Below, one piece after another: positions 35,075 to 44,420 of a stretch of DNA of 64,000 nucleotides. The position numbers were made by a program, and so were the translations under genes. The DNA comes from Chitinophaga sp. CB10 (GTDB lineage Bacteria; Bacteroidota; Bacteroidia; Chitinophagales; Chitinophagaceae). Every line of letters begins with the position of its first letter. Positions within the stretch are counted from its first letter, which is position 1. The notes under the pieces were generated by a model. It was given only the letters and a program-made list of their open reading frames with translations, had not been told where the DNA came from and did no database searches. The DNA lies in the NCBI GenBank assembly GCA_001870995.2, contig MLAV02000002.1, forward strand, positions 124,001-188,000, in the 5' to 3' direction.

Positions 35075-36577
35075 ATGCCAGGAAGCAAATCTACAGCAGA
35101 ACAATATGCGGCGTATAAACAAAAGATGCAAAAAATTGCAGACGTAAGAAATGCCATCGCCGTGCTGGGTTGGGACCAGGAAACCTACCTGCCTGAAAAA
35201 GGCGCCGGATTCCGGGGCCAGCAGATCACCACCCTCAGCACCATCGCGCATGAACTGTTTACCGCGCCTGAACTGGGCAGCCTCCTGCACGAACTCCACC
35301 ACCACCCGGAACTGGATGCCGTTCAACAGAAAAATATCGCCCTCTCTCTGGAAGATTACGATAAAAATAAAAAATACCCGGCTTCCCTCGTAGCCGAAAT
35401 ATCGGAAGCTACCAACCAGGCCTACCACGCATGGATCAAAGCCCGCAAAGCCAACGACTACCAGGTCTTTGAACCGGCCCTCGCCCGCATGGTGGAACTC
35501 AAAAGAAAAGAAACCACCGTTCTCGGCTACGAAGATCATCCCTACAACGCCCTCCTCAACGAATACGAAAAAGGAGCAAACGTGGATATGCTCGATACCA
35601 TCTTCACGGAAGTGAAGACGGCACTGTCGCCCCTGCTGGACGATATTGCCAAACAAACGCCCGCCCGCCGCGATTTCCTGCACCTGCACTTCGATCGCGA
35701 CAAGCAATGGCAACTCGGCATCGATCTCCTCAGGCAAATGGGCTACGATATGAGCGCCGGCCGCCAGGATATTTCCGAACACCCGTTCACCACCAGCTTC
35801 AACCCACTGGATGTACGCGTAACCACCCGCATCGATGAGAACGACTTCAGCAACATGACCTGGAGCTGCATCCACGAAGGCGGGCACGCCCTCTACGAAC
35901 AAGGCCTCCCCACAGAGCAATACGGCCTGCCCTGCGGCGAAGCGGCCAGCCTCGGCATCCACGAATCGCAATCCCGCCTCTGGGAAAACAATGTGGGCCG
36001 CAGCCTCAACTTCTGGAAATTCCAATACCCGCGCATACAGGCCCTGTTCCCGGAACAACTGGGCAACGTTTCCCTGCAGGAATTCTATAAAGCCATCAAT
36101 CACGTACAGCCATCCCTCATCCGCACGGAAGCGGACGAAATCACCTATCACTTTCATATCATGATCCGGTACGAAATTGAGAAAGGATTGATCGATGGCT
36201 CCATCAGCACCAAAGACCTGAATAAAACCTGGAACGACTACTACCGTCAATACCTGCACGTAGAAGTACCGAACGATACGCAGGGCGTGCTGCAGGACAT
36301 CCACTGGTCCCACGGCAGCTTCGGCTACTTCCCTACCTACTCCTTGGGCAGCTTCTACGCGGCGCAGTTTTTCACCACTGCACAAAAGCAGGTGCCCGAC
36401 CTGGATGTCAGCATCGCCAGCGGCAATTACCAGCCCCTGCTGGAATGGCTGCGCAACAACATCCATCCGTTCGGCAGGTTCTATACTTCCAATGAACTCT
36501 GTCAGAAGATCACCGGGAACCCGCTGCAATTCAGCTACTTCCTGGATTACGCGGCAGGCAAGTTCCTCCGGGGATAA
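35075..36577 (+). CDS. Carboxypeptidase M32 family (thermostable carboxypeptidase 1 type)
   Basis: 500 residues, full length, cytoplasmic (no signal peptide). The zinc motif HEGGH is at residues 267-271 (His267, Glu268, His271), followed by EAASLGIHESQSRLWENNVGRS, which supplies the third zinc ligand Glu, and PSLIRTEADEITYHFHIMIRYE near 348-370, another family hallmark. The N-terminal segment VLGWDQETYLPEKGAGFRG is also typical. These enzymes release most C-terminal amino acids except proline and work in peptide turnover. Monocistronic, with its own promoter box and a shared bidirectional terminator downstream. Confidence 0.95.
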   Translation: MPGSKSTAEQYAAYKQKMQKIADVRNAIAVLGWDQETYLPEKGAGFRGQQITTLSTIAHELFTAPELGSLLHELHHHPELDAVQQKNIALSLEDYDKNKKYPASLVAEISEATNQAYHAWIKARKANDYQVFEPALARMVELKRKETTVLGYEDHPYNALLNEYEKGANVDMLDTIFTEVKTALSPLLDDIAKQTPARRDFLHLHFDRDKQWQLGIDLLRQMGYDMSAGRQDISEHPFTTSFNPLDVRVTTRIDENDFSNMTWSCIHEGGHALYEQGLPTEQYGLPCGEAASLGIHESQSRLWENNVGRSLNFWKFQYPRIQALFPEQLGNVSLQEFYKAINHVQPSLIRTEADEITYHFHIMIRYEIEKGLIDGSISTKDLNKTWNDYYRQYLHVEVPNDTQGVLQDIHWSHGSFGYFPTYSLGSFYAAQFFTTAQKQVPDLDVSIASGNYQPLLEWLRNNIHPFGRFYTSNELCQKITGNPLQFSYFLDYAAGKFLRG

Positions 36578-36582
36578 AAAGA

Positions 36583-36619
36583 GAAAGGGCAATGCGCTTT
36601 GTCAGCACATTGCCCTTTC
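36583..36619. terminator. Bidirectional terminator between convergent genes
   Basis: GAAAGGGCAATG (36583-36594) pairs perfectly with CATTGCCCTTTC (36608-36619) around a 13-base loop; it serves the M32 gene on + and the rhodanese-thioredoxin gene on -. Confidence 0.85.
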
Positions 36620-36634
36620 CTATATCCGTTAACG

Positions 36635-37324
36635 TTATTTCAATAACGCATCCAGCGCCTCCTTGCTGGTAATCCCTGTAAACCTCCGCTGCTCCACGCC
36701 ATCTTTGTAAATAATGAAAGTGGGCAACGTCGTCGCCCTGATGGATTGCATCACTTCCGTATCATTTCCCCCGTCCACTTTTACCAGTTTCACATCCCTG
36801 CGCTCTTTCAGCAACGCCTGTAACACCGGCTCCATCTGCCTGCAGGGCGGGCACCAGGCTGCGCCTACATCCGTCAGCACCCAACCTTTCGTTTGCACCT
36901 GGCGCTGATACGCATCCACGGCCATTTGCGGCTGTTTGTCCTTTACGCCCTCCAGCGCCATACCAGCCTGCTTCCAGGCATTGATGCCCCCTTCCAGCTC
37001 TACCACCTTGCTGAAACCATTCTCCCGCATCCATTTGGCGGCAGCGGTACTCCTGCCTCCGCTCAAACAGTAAATGTACACCGGTTGGTCCTTATGCAGG
37101 TATTTCACCCTTTCGAAGAACTCTTCTTTTTTCGTATAGTCGGCCTGCAAAGCATGTGGCAGATAACCGGTTTTGAATTCATTGGCAGTGCGCACGTCAA
37201 ACACCTGCACGCCCGGCCGGGCAATATCTTTGGCAAAGGCGGCTGCATCCTCCCGCTGCCCGTCCTGGGCAAATACGCCCAAACCTGCCAGCAGCAAGGC
37301 GGTAATGGTCAACAATTTTCTCAT
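36635..37324 (-). CDS. Exported rhodanese-thioredoxin fusion protein
   Basis: 229 residues from the ATG at 37324. A signal peptide (MRKLLTITALLLAGLGVFAQ) is followed by a rhodanese domain (about 25-120) with FDVRTANEFKTGYLP and the active-site loop CLSGGRS (Cys86), then a thioredoxin domain (about 130-229) with WCPPC (Cys158 and Cys161) and the cis-proline strand TLPTFIIY. Both active sites look intact. Rhodaneses move persulfide sulfur and thioredoxins reduce disulfides, so the protein may handle sulfur or thiol oxidation in the periplasm. It lies 11 bases after a TPMT-like methyltransferase gene, so the two form an operon. Confidence 0.92.
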   Translation of the reverse strand: MRKLLTITALLLAGLGVFAQDGQREDAAAFAKDIARPGVQVFDVRTANEFKTGYLPHALQADYTKKEEFFERVKYLHKDQPVYIYCLSGGRSTAAAKWMRENGFSKVVELEGGINAWKQAGMALEGVKDKQPQMAVDAYQRQVQTKGWVLTDVGAAWCPPCRQMEPVLQALLKERRDVKLVKVDGGNDTEVMQSIRATTLPTFIIYKDGVEQRRFTGITSKEALDALLK

Positions 37325-37335
37325 AAACAAAAAGC

Positions 37336-37911
37336 TTATTTCGGGATAAAATTAATAAATACTTCCTTGCCCTGCCGCGCAGGATGCGAATTATAGCAGG
37401 TGGCGAGGGTATGCAGGTCGAAATAAGGTGAAAATATTTCCCGGTATTCCTCCACATCTCCCCCAAATGGCGGCCCCTCCTGCGGAAACTGCCGGTTAAA
37501 CAACACTCCTGCCAGGCGCCCGCCGGGCGCAATCAACGCATGCATATGCGCTACATACTGCCTGCGCAGCGCCGGGTCCAGCGCGCAAAAAAAGGTTTGC
37601 TCCAACACCACATCATACTGGCCGGTATGGGCAAAAAAATCACCCTCCACCACCTTAACGCCGCTGCCTGCAAACCGCTGCCGCAGCCGCTCCGCCACCA
37701 CCGGCGCAATATCCAGCACCGTCACATCGGTGAAGCCCTGCTGATGCAGGTAGTCCGCCTCATAACTATTGCCGCCACCGGGAATGAGTACACGCAATTG
37801 CTTGTTGCCCAGCTGGTCAATGTAGGCCTTCAGCGGAGGCGATACCTGCCCCATATCCCAGCCGGTTTCATTGTTCAGGTAACGGTCGTTCCAATATTGA
37901 CTATCCATCAT
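37336..37911 (-). CDS. TPMT-family (thiopurine methyltransferase-like) SAM methyltransferase
   Basis: 191 residues. N-terminal YWNDRYLNNETGWDMGQVSP is the TPMT-family opening; RVLIPGGGNSYEADYLHQQG is the SAM-binding motif I, TVLDIAP motif post-I, and EQTFFCALDP and LAGVLFNRQFPQEGPPFGG are also family features. Members methylate thiols, halides, selenium or tellurium compounds to volatile products, or detoxify such ions. The rhodanese-thioredoxin gene 11 bases downstream strengthens a sulfur- or chalcogen-related role, but this is inference. Cytoplasmic; no signal peptide. Confidence 0.88.
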   Translation of the reverse strand: MMDSQYWNDRYLNNETGWDMGQVSPPLKAYIDQLGNKQLRVLIPGGGNSYEADYLHQQGFTDVTVLDIAPVVAERLRQRFAGSGVKVVEGDFFAHTGQYDVVLEQTFFCALDPALRRQYVAHMHALIAPGGRLAGVLFNRQFPQEGPPFGGDVEEYREIFSPYFDLHTLATCYNSHPARQGKEVFINFIPK

Positions 37912-38041
37912 CTTGAGAAGTTAAAGACGCTCAATTTACGGGTATTCCCCCAATCATGAAGATATAATACAGCAGTACAAATTATTGTATTATTTTTAAC
38001 CCATCACATACCTATGACTTGCCTGTAAAGGCGCCTATGCC

Positions 38042-41000
38042 ATGAAAAACTTTTTTTGCCGTATATCCTTAACAGTGAGTTTATTACTGTTATTGTCCTT
38101 TGCCAGCAGCCAGGCGCAAAACGTGACCATCAGCGCGGATAAAACCAGCGGTTGCGTGCCATTGCTGGTCAGCTTTACCGCCACGCCCGACCCGGGTTAT
38201 ACCAGCTACGAATGGACCTTCGACCAGGGCTCCGGTATCAACAACCTGCTGGCTCCAAAGAAAACTTTCGATGTTCCGAAAACATATAAAGTCACCTTTA
38301 CCGCCAATTACCCCTCCGGCCCTGTTTCCAAAACGCTGGACGTGGTAGTGCACGATGCGCCCAAAGCCGTATTCACCGGCCCTGTAACAGATGCCTGCCA
38401 GTACAGCACCCTTTCGTTTACGGACAACTCCTCCACCGCAGATGGCAACATCACCTCCATTGAATGGGATATGGGCGATGGCACCCTCCTCAGCGATGTC
38501 CAGGGTAAAACCGTGAGCCACCAGTTTAATGCATCCGGCACTTACAATGTGAGCAGCATCGCCATCAACAACTGGGGATGCCGCAGCAGCAGCGCGCCGC
38601 TGCCAGTCAGGATACGCACTGCGCCGGAGAAGCCGGACTTCCAGGCAGTTAAAGCCAGCAGCTGTACCGCTCCTTTCGATGTTACCTTCATCAACAAAAC
38701 GCCTGACCCCAATAAGGAATTTACGTTTACATACGATTATGGCGATGGTACCAGCGGTACCAGCCCCAATCACCAATACCAGCAACCGGGAAAATATACG
38801 GTAACGCTCACGGCTACCAACGGGGATTGCCAGAGCAGCACCACGCTGACGGATTACATCAGCATCGGCAACCTGAAAGCATCTTTCACCTATTCCAATG
38901 CCTGTATGGGCCAGCCGGTGCAGTTTACCAATACCTCCACGCCCGCGCCCTCTTCTTCCATCTGGACGTTCCCGGACATGACCACCGCTACCACGCAGCA
39001 TGCCACCCATGGCATCGCAGCCAGCGGGCAGATGGTGGTGCTGTCCGTAACGCTGGACGGTTGCTCCGATGTCGTGATGATGCCCATCACCCTGTTCGAC
39101 AACCCCACCGACCAGCCAACCGTTACGCCCAACAACACCTGCCAGCTGCCGGCCACCACGCAGTTCACCGTTACGAACAGCAATGCCGCTTCCTGGTCAT
39201 GGACGTTTGACGATGGCGCGCCCGCATCCACAGAACAAAACCCGGCGCATAGTTTCACACAAAACCGCGCGTACAATGTTGTAATGACCGCCACCACCGC
39301 ACAGGGCTGTACCGTCAGTAAACCGCTGATGGTGGATTACTCCTTACCCTCCGTGGAAGTGCAGGCCGCCAGGCTGGATAGCTGTATCCCTTTCAACGCC
39401 AGGCTATCCACCAGGGTAAACACCCGGCCGTATGAGCCCATCGTTGACTACCAGTGGGATTTCGGGGACGGTACTACCGGCACGGGACCTGCCCCTTTAC
39501 ATACCTATACCTCGGAAGGTATCTTCAACGTCATACTGAGGTACACTACAGTTAACGGCTGCCAGGGCCAAGCTACAATTGAGCTGCGGGCAGGCCGCAA
39601 ACCGGTGGTGGACTTTTCCGCCACGCCGCTTACGGTATGCGCCAAGGACCCGGTGCAGTTCACCAACCTCTCCCAGCCACGGGGCCAGGAATGGCAGTGG
39701 ACTTTCCTGGAAGATATAGACGACCCGCGTACCCCCCAGGACGATCGCATCAGCCTCCTCGAAAACCCGGAACATTATTTCCGCTCCGTGGGCCTGCACG
39801 ATGTACGGCTGATTGTGAATAACTATGGCTGCCGCGATACGCTCGTTAAAGTGGATTACATCAATGTGAACCCACCCATCGCGGAATGGGCTACCACCGT
39901 TGATTGTAACCAGCCTGCCTACCGTAAATTTACCGACAGGACTGATTGGGGGAATAATCCAGGAGCACCGAAGAATTATCTGTGGGATTTTGGCGATGGC
40001 ACAACCAGCACGGATCCGGAGCCGGAACGTACGTATGCCAAACAAGGCAGGTTTATCGTTTCCCTAAAAGTAAATAATGGCTCTTGTGATAATGAATACC
40101 GGAACGAAGTGATCATAGTCGATCAAAAGCCCACCATCAGCGCCAACCTCGCCGCCGTATGCGTAGGCAAAACCCTGACCCTTACGGCTACCATCCCGGC
40201 GGATACGCTGCAGCAGGGCTATTTCATCTTCTGGGGCGATGGTACGCAGGACTATGCAACGGCCTGGAACCGGCCCGCGGAGCATCAGTACAACACCCCG
40301 GGAGAATATAAGATCCAGGTGCGAACAACTGACCTGAATTCCTGCGTAACGGAATCCAATATCATCGACGTTACGGTAAACGGGCCGATCCCGAACTTCA
40401 GCTTCACCGGTAAGCTTTGCCGCAACAGCGATATCCTCTTTACCGATCAATCCGGCACAAATGCAGGCAATGCCCTCAGCAGCTGGAAATGGAACTTTGG
40501 CGATAATACCGCGGAAGTCAGCTCCACTACCCTACCCACAGATGTGCCGCATCAATATGCAAAGGATGGTACCTACCCGGTTACACTAACGGTAACGGAT
40601 AAGTACAATTGCTCCGTGAGCCTGATGAGGCCCGTCACGCTGGATAACCATAAAGCCGCCTTCACGGTTACCAGCACGGAGCCCTGCCTCAACGAATCCC
40701 GGATGTATTACAACACCTCTACCGGCTATGCCAGCGTAGCGTGGGATTTCGGCGATGGCACCACCAGCACGGAGATATACCCGCAAAAGAACTTTACCGC
40801 GCCCGGCACCTACGAGATCAAACTGAAGATCACTTCCGGCGCCGGCTGCGTGGATGAAACTTCACAAAAAATCCGCGTACCTGATCCAAAGGCGGACTTC
40901 CTCCTGCCGGAAACGCTGGTGCCGTGCCCGCCGGCGAATGTAACGCTGACGAATACTTCGGTGGACTTCATCCGTTCCCGCTGGGATTTTGGAGATGGTA

Positions 41001-42901
41001 CCAATACCGGGAACAATAACCCGGACGGACATATTTACTCACGGCCAGGGACCTACGAAATTGCGCTGACGGTGTACACACGGGAGGGCTGCAGTAACCA
41101 GGTGAAAAAATCCATCACCATCGACGGGCCGAATGGTACGGCCACTGCTGGCCCGGACCATGGCTGCGCCCCGCTGGATATGAGCATGACGGCCACCGCT
41201 ACCAAAACCGTTAAATACACCTGGGATTTTGACGACGGTGTGGTGGAAACAACGACCACGCCGCAGTCGCCCCCGCATACCTATGCGAACGGCGGCATCT
41301 TTACCCCGCGCGTGATACTCATCGATGCGCAGGGCTGCGAAGTGCCGGCCATCATCAACGATAAAATAATTGTGGATAAACCAGTGGCCGACTTCAGTAT
41401 CGACAACTCCGCCGCCTGCGGAGGAGGCCTGGTGAAATTTACCAACCTCTCCAAAACGCTGACCGAGGAACAACTGGGAATGCCTTTGAGCAGTACCTGG
41501 GATTTCGGGGCGCCCGGCGATCCCGGCAATACCAGCACCATCCGCCACCCTTCGTTTAACTATCCGAATCCCGGGAAACATACGATCAACCTGCAAGTGG
41601 TTACCGCCTACGGCTGTAAGGCTTCTGCCGCCAAAGAGCTGACGGTGCCTACCCAGCCACGGGCCGCCATAGACCCGGTTGCAGACATCTGCCAGGGCTA
41701 TTCCACCACGATCACCGGCCATGAAACCACCGGCCAGGCGGACGCCAGGTGGCAATGGACCATCAACCCCGGCATCAGCACCACGCAGCAAACGCCCATC
41801 GCCTATAGTGGCGATGCTGCGGGCATCAAGTCCGTCCAGCTCACCGTTACCAATGCGGACGGCAGCTGCCCCAATACCGCCAACACGCAGTTTACCGTGC
41901 GCGTATCCCCCACGCTGGCGCCCGCGCCGGATAAAGTGAATGTATGCAGGGGCACGCCGCTGCAGCTGATGGCCAACACGGATGCCAATGCCACCGTACT
42001 GTGGACGAACTATAACATCAACGACGCAACCAGCGCCTCCCCGCTGGTGACGCCGGATATCGATACCACCTACACCGTGGTGGCTACTAACCCTTACGGC
42101 TGTACGACGACGAAGAAAATCAGCCTGACGGTTACCCAGCCTTTCGTGGTACGCACCACGGATGCCGCCATCTGCAAGGGTACCTCAGCCAGGCTGCTGG
42201 CCACCGGTGCGGACGGCTACCAGTGGACGCCCGCGGCCAGCCTTAGCGACGCGAATATTCCGAACCCGGTAGCGCAACCCGCTGTGAGTACGGACTATAC
42301 CGTTACCGGCCGGGATAAGTTTAACTGCTTCACTTCCACGGCGGTGGCGCATGTGATAGTGAACCCCGCGCCAACGGTGAACGCAGGGCCGGATATCACA
42401 ACCTCCAACGGCAGCATCATTCCGCTGCAGCTGCAGGTAAGCGAAGATGTGACCACCGTCAGGTGGACGCCGCAGGAAGGCCTCAGTTGCAGCGTTTGCG
42501 CCAGCACCACCATCACGCCCAAAAACGACGCCACCTATTACATTGAGGTGGCTAACCGTTACGGCTGTACGGCGCAGGATGAACTGCGCCTGAAGATCGT
42601 TTGCGATAATGCCAACATCTTTATACCCAATTCCTTTAGCCCTAACCGCGATGGCGTGAATGATATATTCTACATCCGGGGAAGAGGCGCGCAGGAAGTG
42701 AAATCCTTCCGGATCTTCAACCGCTGGGGGCAGCTGATCTTCGAGCGTTATAGCTTTACTACGGATGATAGCAGCAAGGGATGGGACGGCACCTTCAAAG
42801 GGCAGCCGGCTAACCCGGACGTATATGTGTACATGACGGAAGTGGTCTGTGATAAAGGGGGGACCCAGTTGCTGAAAGGAAACATTACATTATTGAGATA
42901 A
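38042..42901 (+). CDS. Large PKD-repeat surface protein with gliding-type (type B) C-terminal sorting domain
   Basis: 1619 residues. A signal peptide ends near residue 25 (SSQAQ). From about 30 to 1290 run some 14-15 PKD-like beta-sandwich units, each marked by forms of YxWDFGDGT (WDMGDGTLL, WDFGDGTTG, WNFGDNTAE, WDFDDGVVE), with cysteines near the unit edges. About 1290-1530 hold three Ig-like repeats (CRGTPLQLMAN, CKGTSARLLATG and similar, each ending in a TYTV or TYYI strand). The last 90 residues are the CHU_C / type B T9SS sorting domain: IFIPNSFSPNRDGVNDIFYI, FRIFNRWGQ, GWDGTFKGQ, ending LLKGNITLLR. It should be secreted by T9SS and act as an adhesin, like SprB. A paralogue and a PorP/SprF gene follow downstream. 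Confidence 0.93.
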   Translation: MKNFFCRISLTVSLLLLLSFASSQAQNVTISADKTSGCVPLLVSFTATPDPGYTSYEWTFDQGSGINNLLAPKKTFDVPKTYKVTFTANYPSGPVSKTLDVVVHDAPKAVFTGPVTDACQYSTLSFTDNSSTADGNITSIEWDMGDGTLLSDVQGKTVSHQFNASGTYNVSSIAINNWGCRSSSAPLPVRIRTAPEKPDFQAVKASSCTAPFDVTFINKTPDPNKEFTFTYDYGDGTSGTSPNHQYQQPGKYTVTLTATNGDCQSSTTLTDYISIGNLKASFTYSNACMGQPVQFTNTSTPAPSSSIWTFPDMTTATTQHATHGIAASGQMVVLSVTLDGCSDVVMMPITLFDNPTDQPTVTPNNTCQLPATTQFTVTNSNAASWSWTFDDGAPASTEQNPAHSFTQNRAYNVVMTATTAQGCTVSKPLMVDYSLPSVEVQAARLDSCIPFNARLSTRVNTRPYEPIVDYQWDFGDGTTGTGPAPLHTYTSEGIFNVILRYTTVNGCQGQATIELRAGRKPVVDFSATPLTVCAKDPVQFTNLSQPRGQEWQWTFLEDIDDPRTPQDDRISLLENPEHYFRSVGLHDVRLIVNNYGCRDTLVKVDYINVNPPIAEWATTVDCNQPAYRKFTDRTDWGNNPGAPKNYLWDFGDGTTSTDPEPERTYAKQGRFIVSLKVNNGSCDNEYRNEVIIVDQKPTISANLAAVCVGKTLTLTATIPADTLQQGYFIFWGDGTQDYATAWNRPAEHQYNTPGEYKIQVRTTDLNSCVTESNIIDVTVNGPIPNFSFTGKLCRNSDILFTDQSGTNAGNALSSWKWNFGDNTAEVSSTTLPTDVPHQYAKDGTYPVTLTVTDKYNCSVSLMRPVTLDNHKAAFTVTSTEPCLNESRMYYNTSTGYASVAWDFGDGTTSTEIYPQKNFTAPGTYEIKLKITSGAGCVDETSQKIRVPDPKADFLLPETLVPCPPANVTLTNTSVDFIRSRWDFGDGTNTGNNNPDGHIYSRPGTYEIALTVYTREGCSNQVKKSITIDGPNGTATAGPDHGCAPLDMSMTATATKTVKYTWDFDDGVVETTTTPQSPPHTYANGGIFTPRVILIDAQGCEVPAIINDKIIVDKPVADFSIDNSAACGGGLVKFTNLSKTLTEEQLGMPLSSTWDFGAPGDPGNTSTIRHPSFNYPNPGKHTINLQVVTAYGCKASAAKELTVPTQPRAAIDPVADICQGYSTTITGHETTGQADARWQWTINPGISTTQQTPIAYSGDAAGIKSVQLTVTNADGSCPNTANTQFTVRVSPTLAPAPDKVNVCRGTPLQLMANTDANATVLWTNYNINDATSASPLVTPDIDTTYTVVATNPYGCTTTKKISLTVTQPFVVRTTDAAICKGTSARLLATGADGYQWTPAASLSDANIPNPVAQPAVSTDYTVTGRDKFNCFTSTAVAHVIVNPAPTVNAGPDITTSNGSIIPLQLQVSEDVTTVRWTPQEGLSCSVCASTTITPKNDATYYIEVANRYGCTAQDELRLKIVCDNANIFIPNSFSPNRDGVNDIFYIRGRGAQEVKSFRIFNRWGQLIFERYSFTTDDSSKGWDGTFKGQPANPDVYVYMTEVVCDKGGTQLLKGNITLLR

Positions 42902-42995
42902 ATTATTCATAATCAATAGCAAATAGATAGGACAGGTCATTTTATTATTTTTTTCCACTATTGTCCGACTAAAATAATGTTTTAGGATGAAAAAA

Positions 42996-43015
42996 GGCAG
43001 TTCCGAAGAACCGCC
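42996..43015 (+). promoter_or_regulatory. Hairpin near the left end of the IS, upstream of its promoter
   Basis: GGCAGTTC (42996-43003) pairs with GAACCGCC (43008-43015) around CGAA, with one internal mismatch. It lies between the left end and the IS promoter box, where a hairpin could weaken readthrough from outside. Confidence 0.45.
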
Positions 43016-43023
43016 CAATTTGG

Positions 43024-43031
43024 TAAGTTTG
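43024..43031 (+). promoter_or_regulatory. -7 box TAAGTTTG for the transposase gene
   Basis: Exact TAnnTTTG match 22 bases before the transposase ATG; the element carries its own host-type promoter. Confidence 0.55.
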
Positions 43032-43053
43032 AGTTACCACACTTAAAATTACC

Positions 43054-44262
43054 ATGGGCGAAAATAAAAGTTTTTCCGGACAGCCGGTATTATCTCAAAT
43101 ATTAGATGTAATACCCAGTGCTATAATCCATGCGGCAAACAGAAAGCATCAATCAAACCGTTATTATAAGCGCTTACCCTTGCGGGTTCATTTGGTAAGC
43201 CTTCTGTATGGGGTGTTCAGTTACTGTAACGGGCTGCGGGAGCTATGCGAGGGGCTGTTGGCCTGTGAGGGCAAGTTGTCCCACCTGGGTTTGGATAAAG
43301 CGCCAGCCCGCAGTACGCTCTCGGATGCGAATAATAAACGCAGCTACCAGGTCTTTGAAACGATTTATTACGGATTGCTCCGGCAGTATCATAGTTTTAT
43401 CTCGGACAGCCGGTTAAAGGGTTTAAGTATACGGAACCTGAAGATCATAGACAGTACGACTATTCAACTTTTCTGTGAGTTACTTCGGGGTGTTGGTCGT
43501 AACCGGCTGGACGGAGGCAGGAAGAAAGGCGGTATAAAGGTTCACGCCATGCTGGACGCTTTTAGTGGGGTAACGGAGTTTGTTCGCATGACAGAAGCCC
43601 GGGAACATGACCGGAAATTCCTGTACCACCTGAAATTAGCGGCTAATAGCTGGCTGGTGTTCGACAAGGCATACAATGTATATCATCAGTTTGCCAAATG
43701 GACAACCCAAAAGGTTTGGTTTGTAACCCGGATGAAGGATAATGCAGATTTTCACATTACTAAAGTATTGGTGGATAAAACCAAAAAGAAGAATGTCAAA
43801 GGTGTGCTCAAAGAGCAATACATCACCGTAGGGGTAAAACAGAACGGAAAAGAGGTGGGGCGTCTAAAGCTTAGGCGCATCACTTTTAAAACAGCGGAAG
43901 GAAAGGTTTATGTGTTCATCACCAATAATTTTACCTTACCGGCACCCCAGATAGCTACCATTTACAAGAACCGCTGGATGATAGAATTGCTTTTTAAACA
44001 GATCAAGCAGAATTTTCCTTTGCGCTATTTCTGGGGAGAAAGCCCCAATGCAGTCAAAATGCAGGTCTATTGCGTGCTGATCGCTCAATTACTGATGGTG
44101 GTCATCAGAAAGAAAGCTGCCACGAAAAAATCTTTTGCTAATATGATCACCGTTATAAGATTACACCTGACAAGCTATGTTGGACTGATGGAATTTATTA
44201 AAGACACATATAAAGCATGGAGAAAAAAACACAATGCATCATCGCTTGCCTTTTCACCGTAA
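43054..44262 (+). CDS. IS4-family transposase (DDE, DUF4372-type N terminus)
   Basis: 402 residues, apparently intact. The N-terminal helical domain (about 5-90; RYYKRLPLRVHLVSLLYGVF, then ARSTLSDANNKRSYQVFETIYYGL) is the DUF4372 type. DDE catalytic residues are visible: Asp in LKIIDSTTIQLF near 133, Asp in WLVFDKAYNVYHQF near 209, and Glu in YKNRWMIELLFKQIKQN, which fits the IS4-family Y-x2-R-x3-E-x6-K motif exactly. It cuts and pastes the element using its inverted repeats. No frameshift or stop is seen, so the element may still be active. The gene is on the same strand as the two adhesin genes around it. Confidence 0.95.
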   Translation: MGENKSFSGQPVLSQILDVIPSAIIHAANRKHQSNRYYKRLPLRVHLVSLLYGVFSYCNGLRELCEGLLACEGKLSHLGLDKAPARSTLSDANNKRSYQVFETIYYGLLRQYHSFISDSRLKGLSIRNLKIIDSTTIQLFCELLRGVGRNRLDGGRKKGGIKVHAMLDAFSGVTEFVRMTEAREHDRKFLYHLKLAANSWLVFDKAYNVYHQFAKWTTQKVWFVTRMKDNADFHITKVLVDKTKKKNVKGVLKEQYITVGVKQNGKEVGRLKLRRITFKTAEGKVYVFITNNFTLPAPQIATIYKNRWMIELLFKQIKQNFPLRYFWGESPNAVKMQVYCVLIAQLLMVVIRKKAATKKSFANMITVIRLHLTSYVGLMEFIKDTYKAWRKKHNASSLAFSP

Positions 44263-44306
44263 TAAAGGAGGGGAGCTTCCCCCCATTTTGAAACAATCAA
44301 ATTTTA

Positions 44307-44346
44307 GGCTGTAATCCTTATCAGAAAGGGATTACAGCCATTTTTA
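44307..44346 (+). terminator. Terminator at the right end of the IS element
   Basis: GGCTGTAATCC (44307-44317) pairs with GGATTACAGCC (44329-44339) around an 11-base loop, then ATTTTTAA. It lies 45 bases past the transposase stop codon and inside the right inverted repeat, so it would limit readthrough into the second adhesin gene. Confidence 0.8.
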
Positions 44347-44420
44347 ACCCGATTTTTGTCGGACAATAATGATTTTTTTCATTAATTTGTGGACTGATTT
44401 ATGAAAAACCGCCCGAACCT

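Larger units (their letters stand above)
42959..44368 (+). mobile_element. IS4-family insertion sequence, about 1.4 kb
   Basis: The ends are inverted repeats: TATTGTCCGACTAAAAT (42959-42975) and, on the opposite strand, TATTGTCCGACAAAAAT (44352-44368), 17 bases with one mismatch. Extending four bases outward adds two more matches (CCAC against TCAT), and the DNA just outside that wider pair is TTTTTTT on both sides (42948-42954 and 44373-44379). This could be a 7-base target duplication, but a T run is weak evidence. Inside are one intact transposase gene, a 5' hairpin and a 3' terminator. The element sits between two paralogous adhesin genes and looks AT-richer than its surroundings. Confidence 0.85.

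Noticed and set aside
34946..36592. Long - strand frame (548 codons) opposite the M32 carboxypeptidase
   Set aside because: The + strand gene has full family motifs and a promoter; the opposite frame is low in recognisable features and overlaps the nif3-like start.
38042..42901. CRISPR-like or satellite repeats in the PKD genes
   Set aside because: The periodicity comes from protein repeats of about 80-90 residues with diverged DNA, not from short direct repeats with spacers.
42948..44379. TTTTTTT copies as proof of a 7-base target duplication
   Set aside because: T runs are common in this AT-rich gap and the extended inverted repeats have mismatches; kept only as a possibility, not as a feature.
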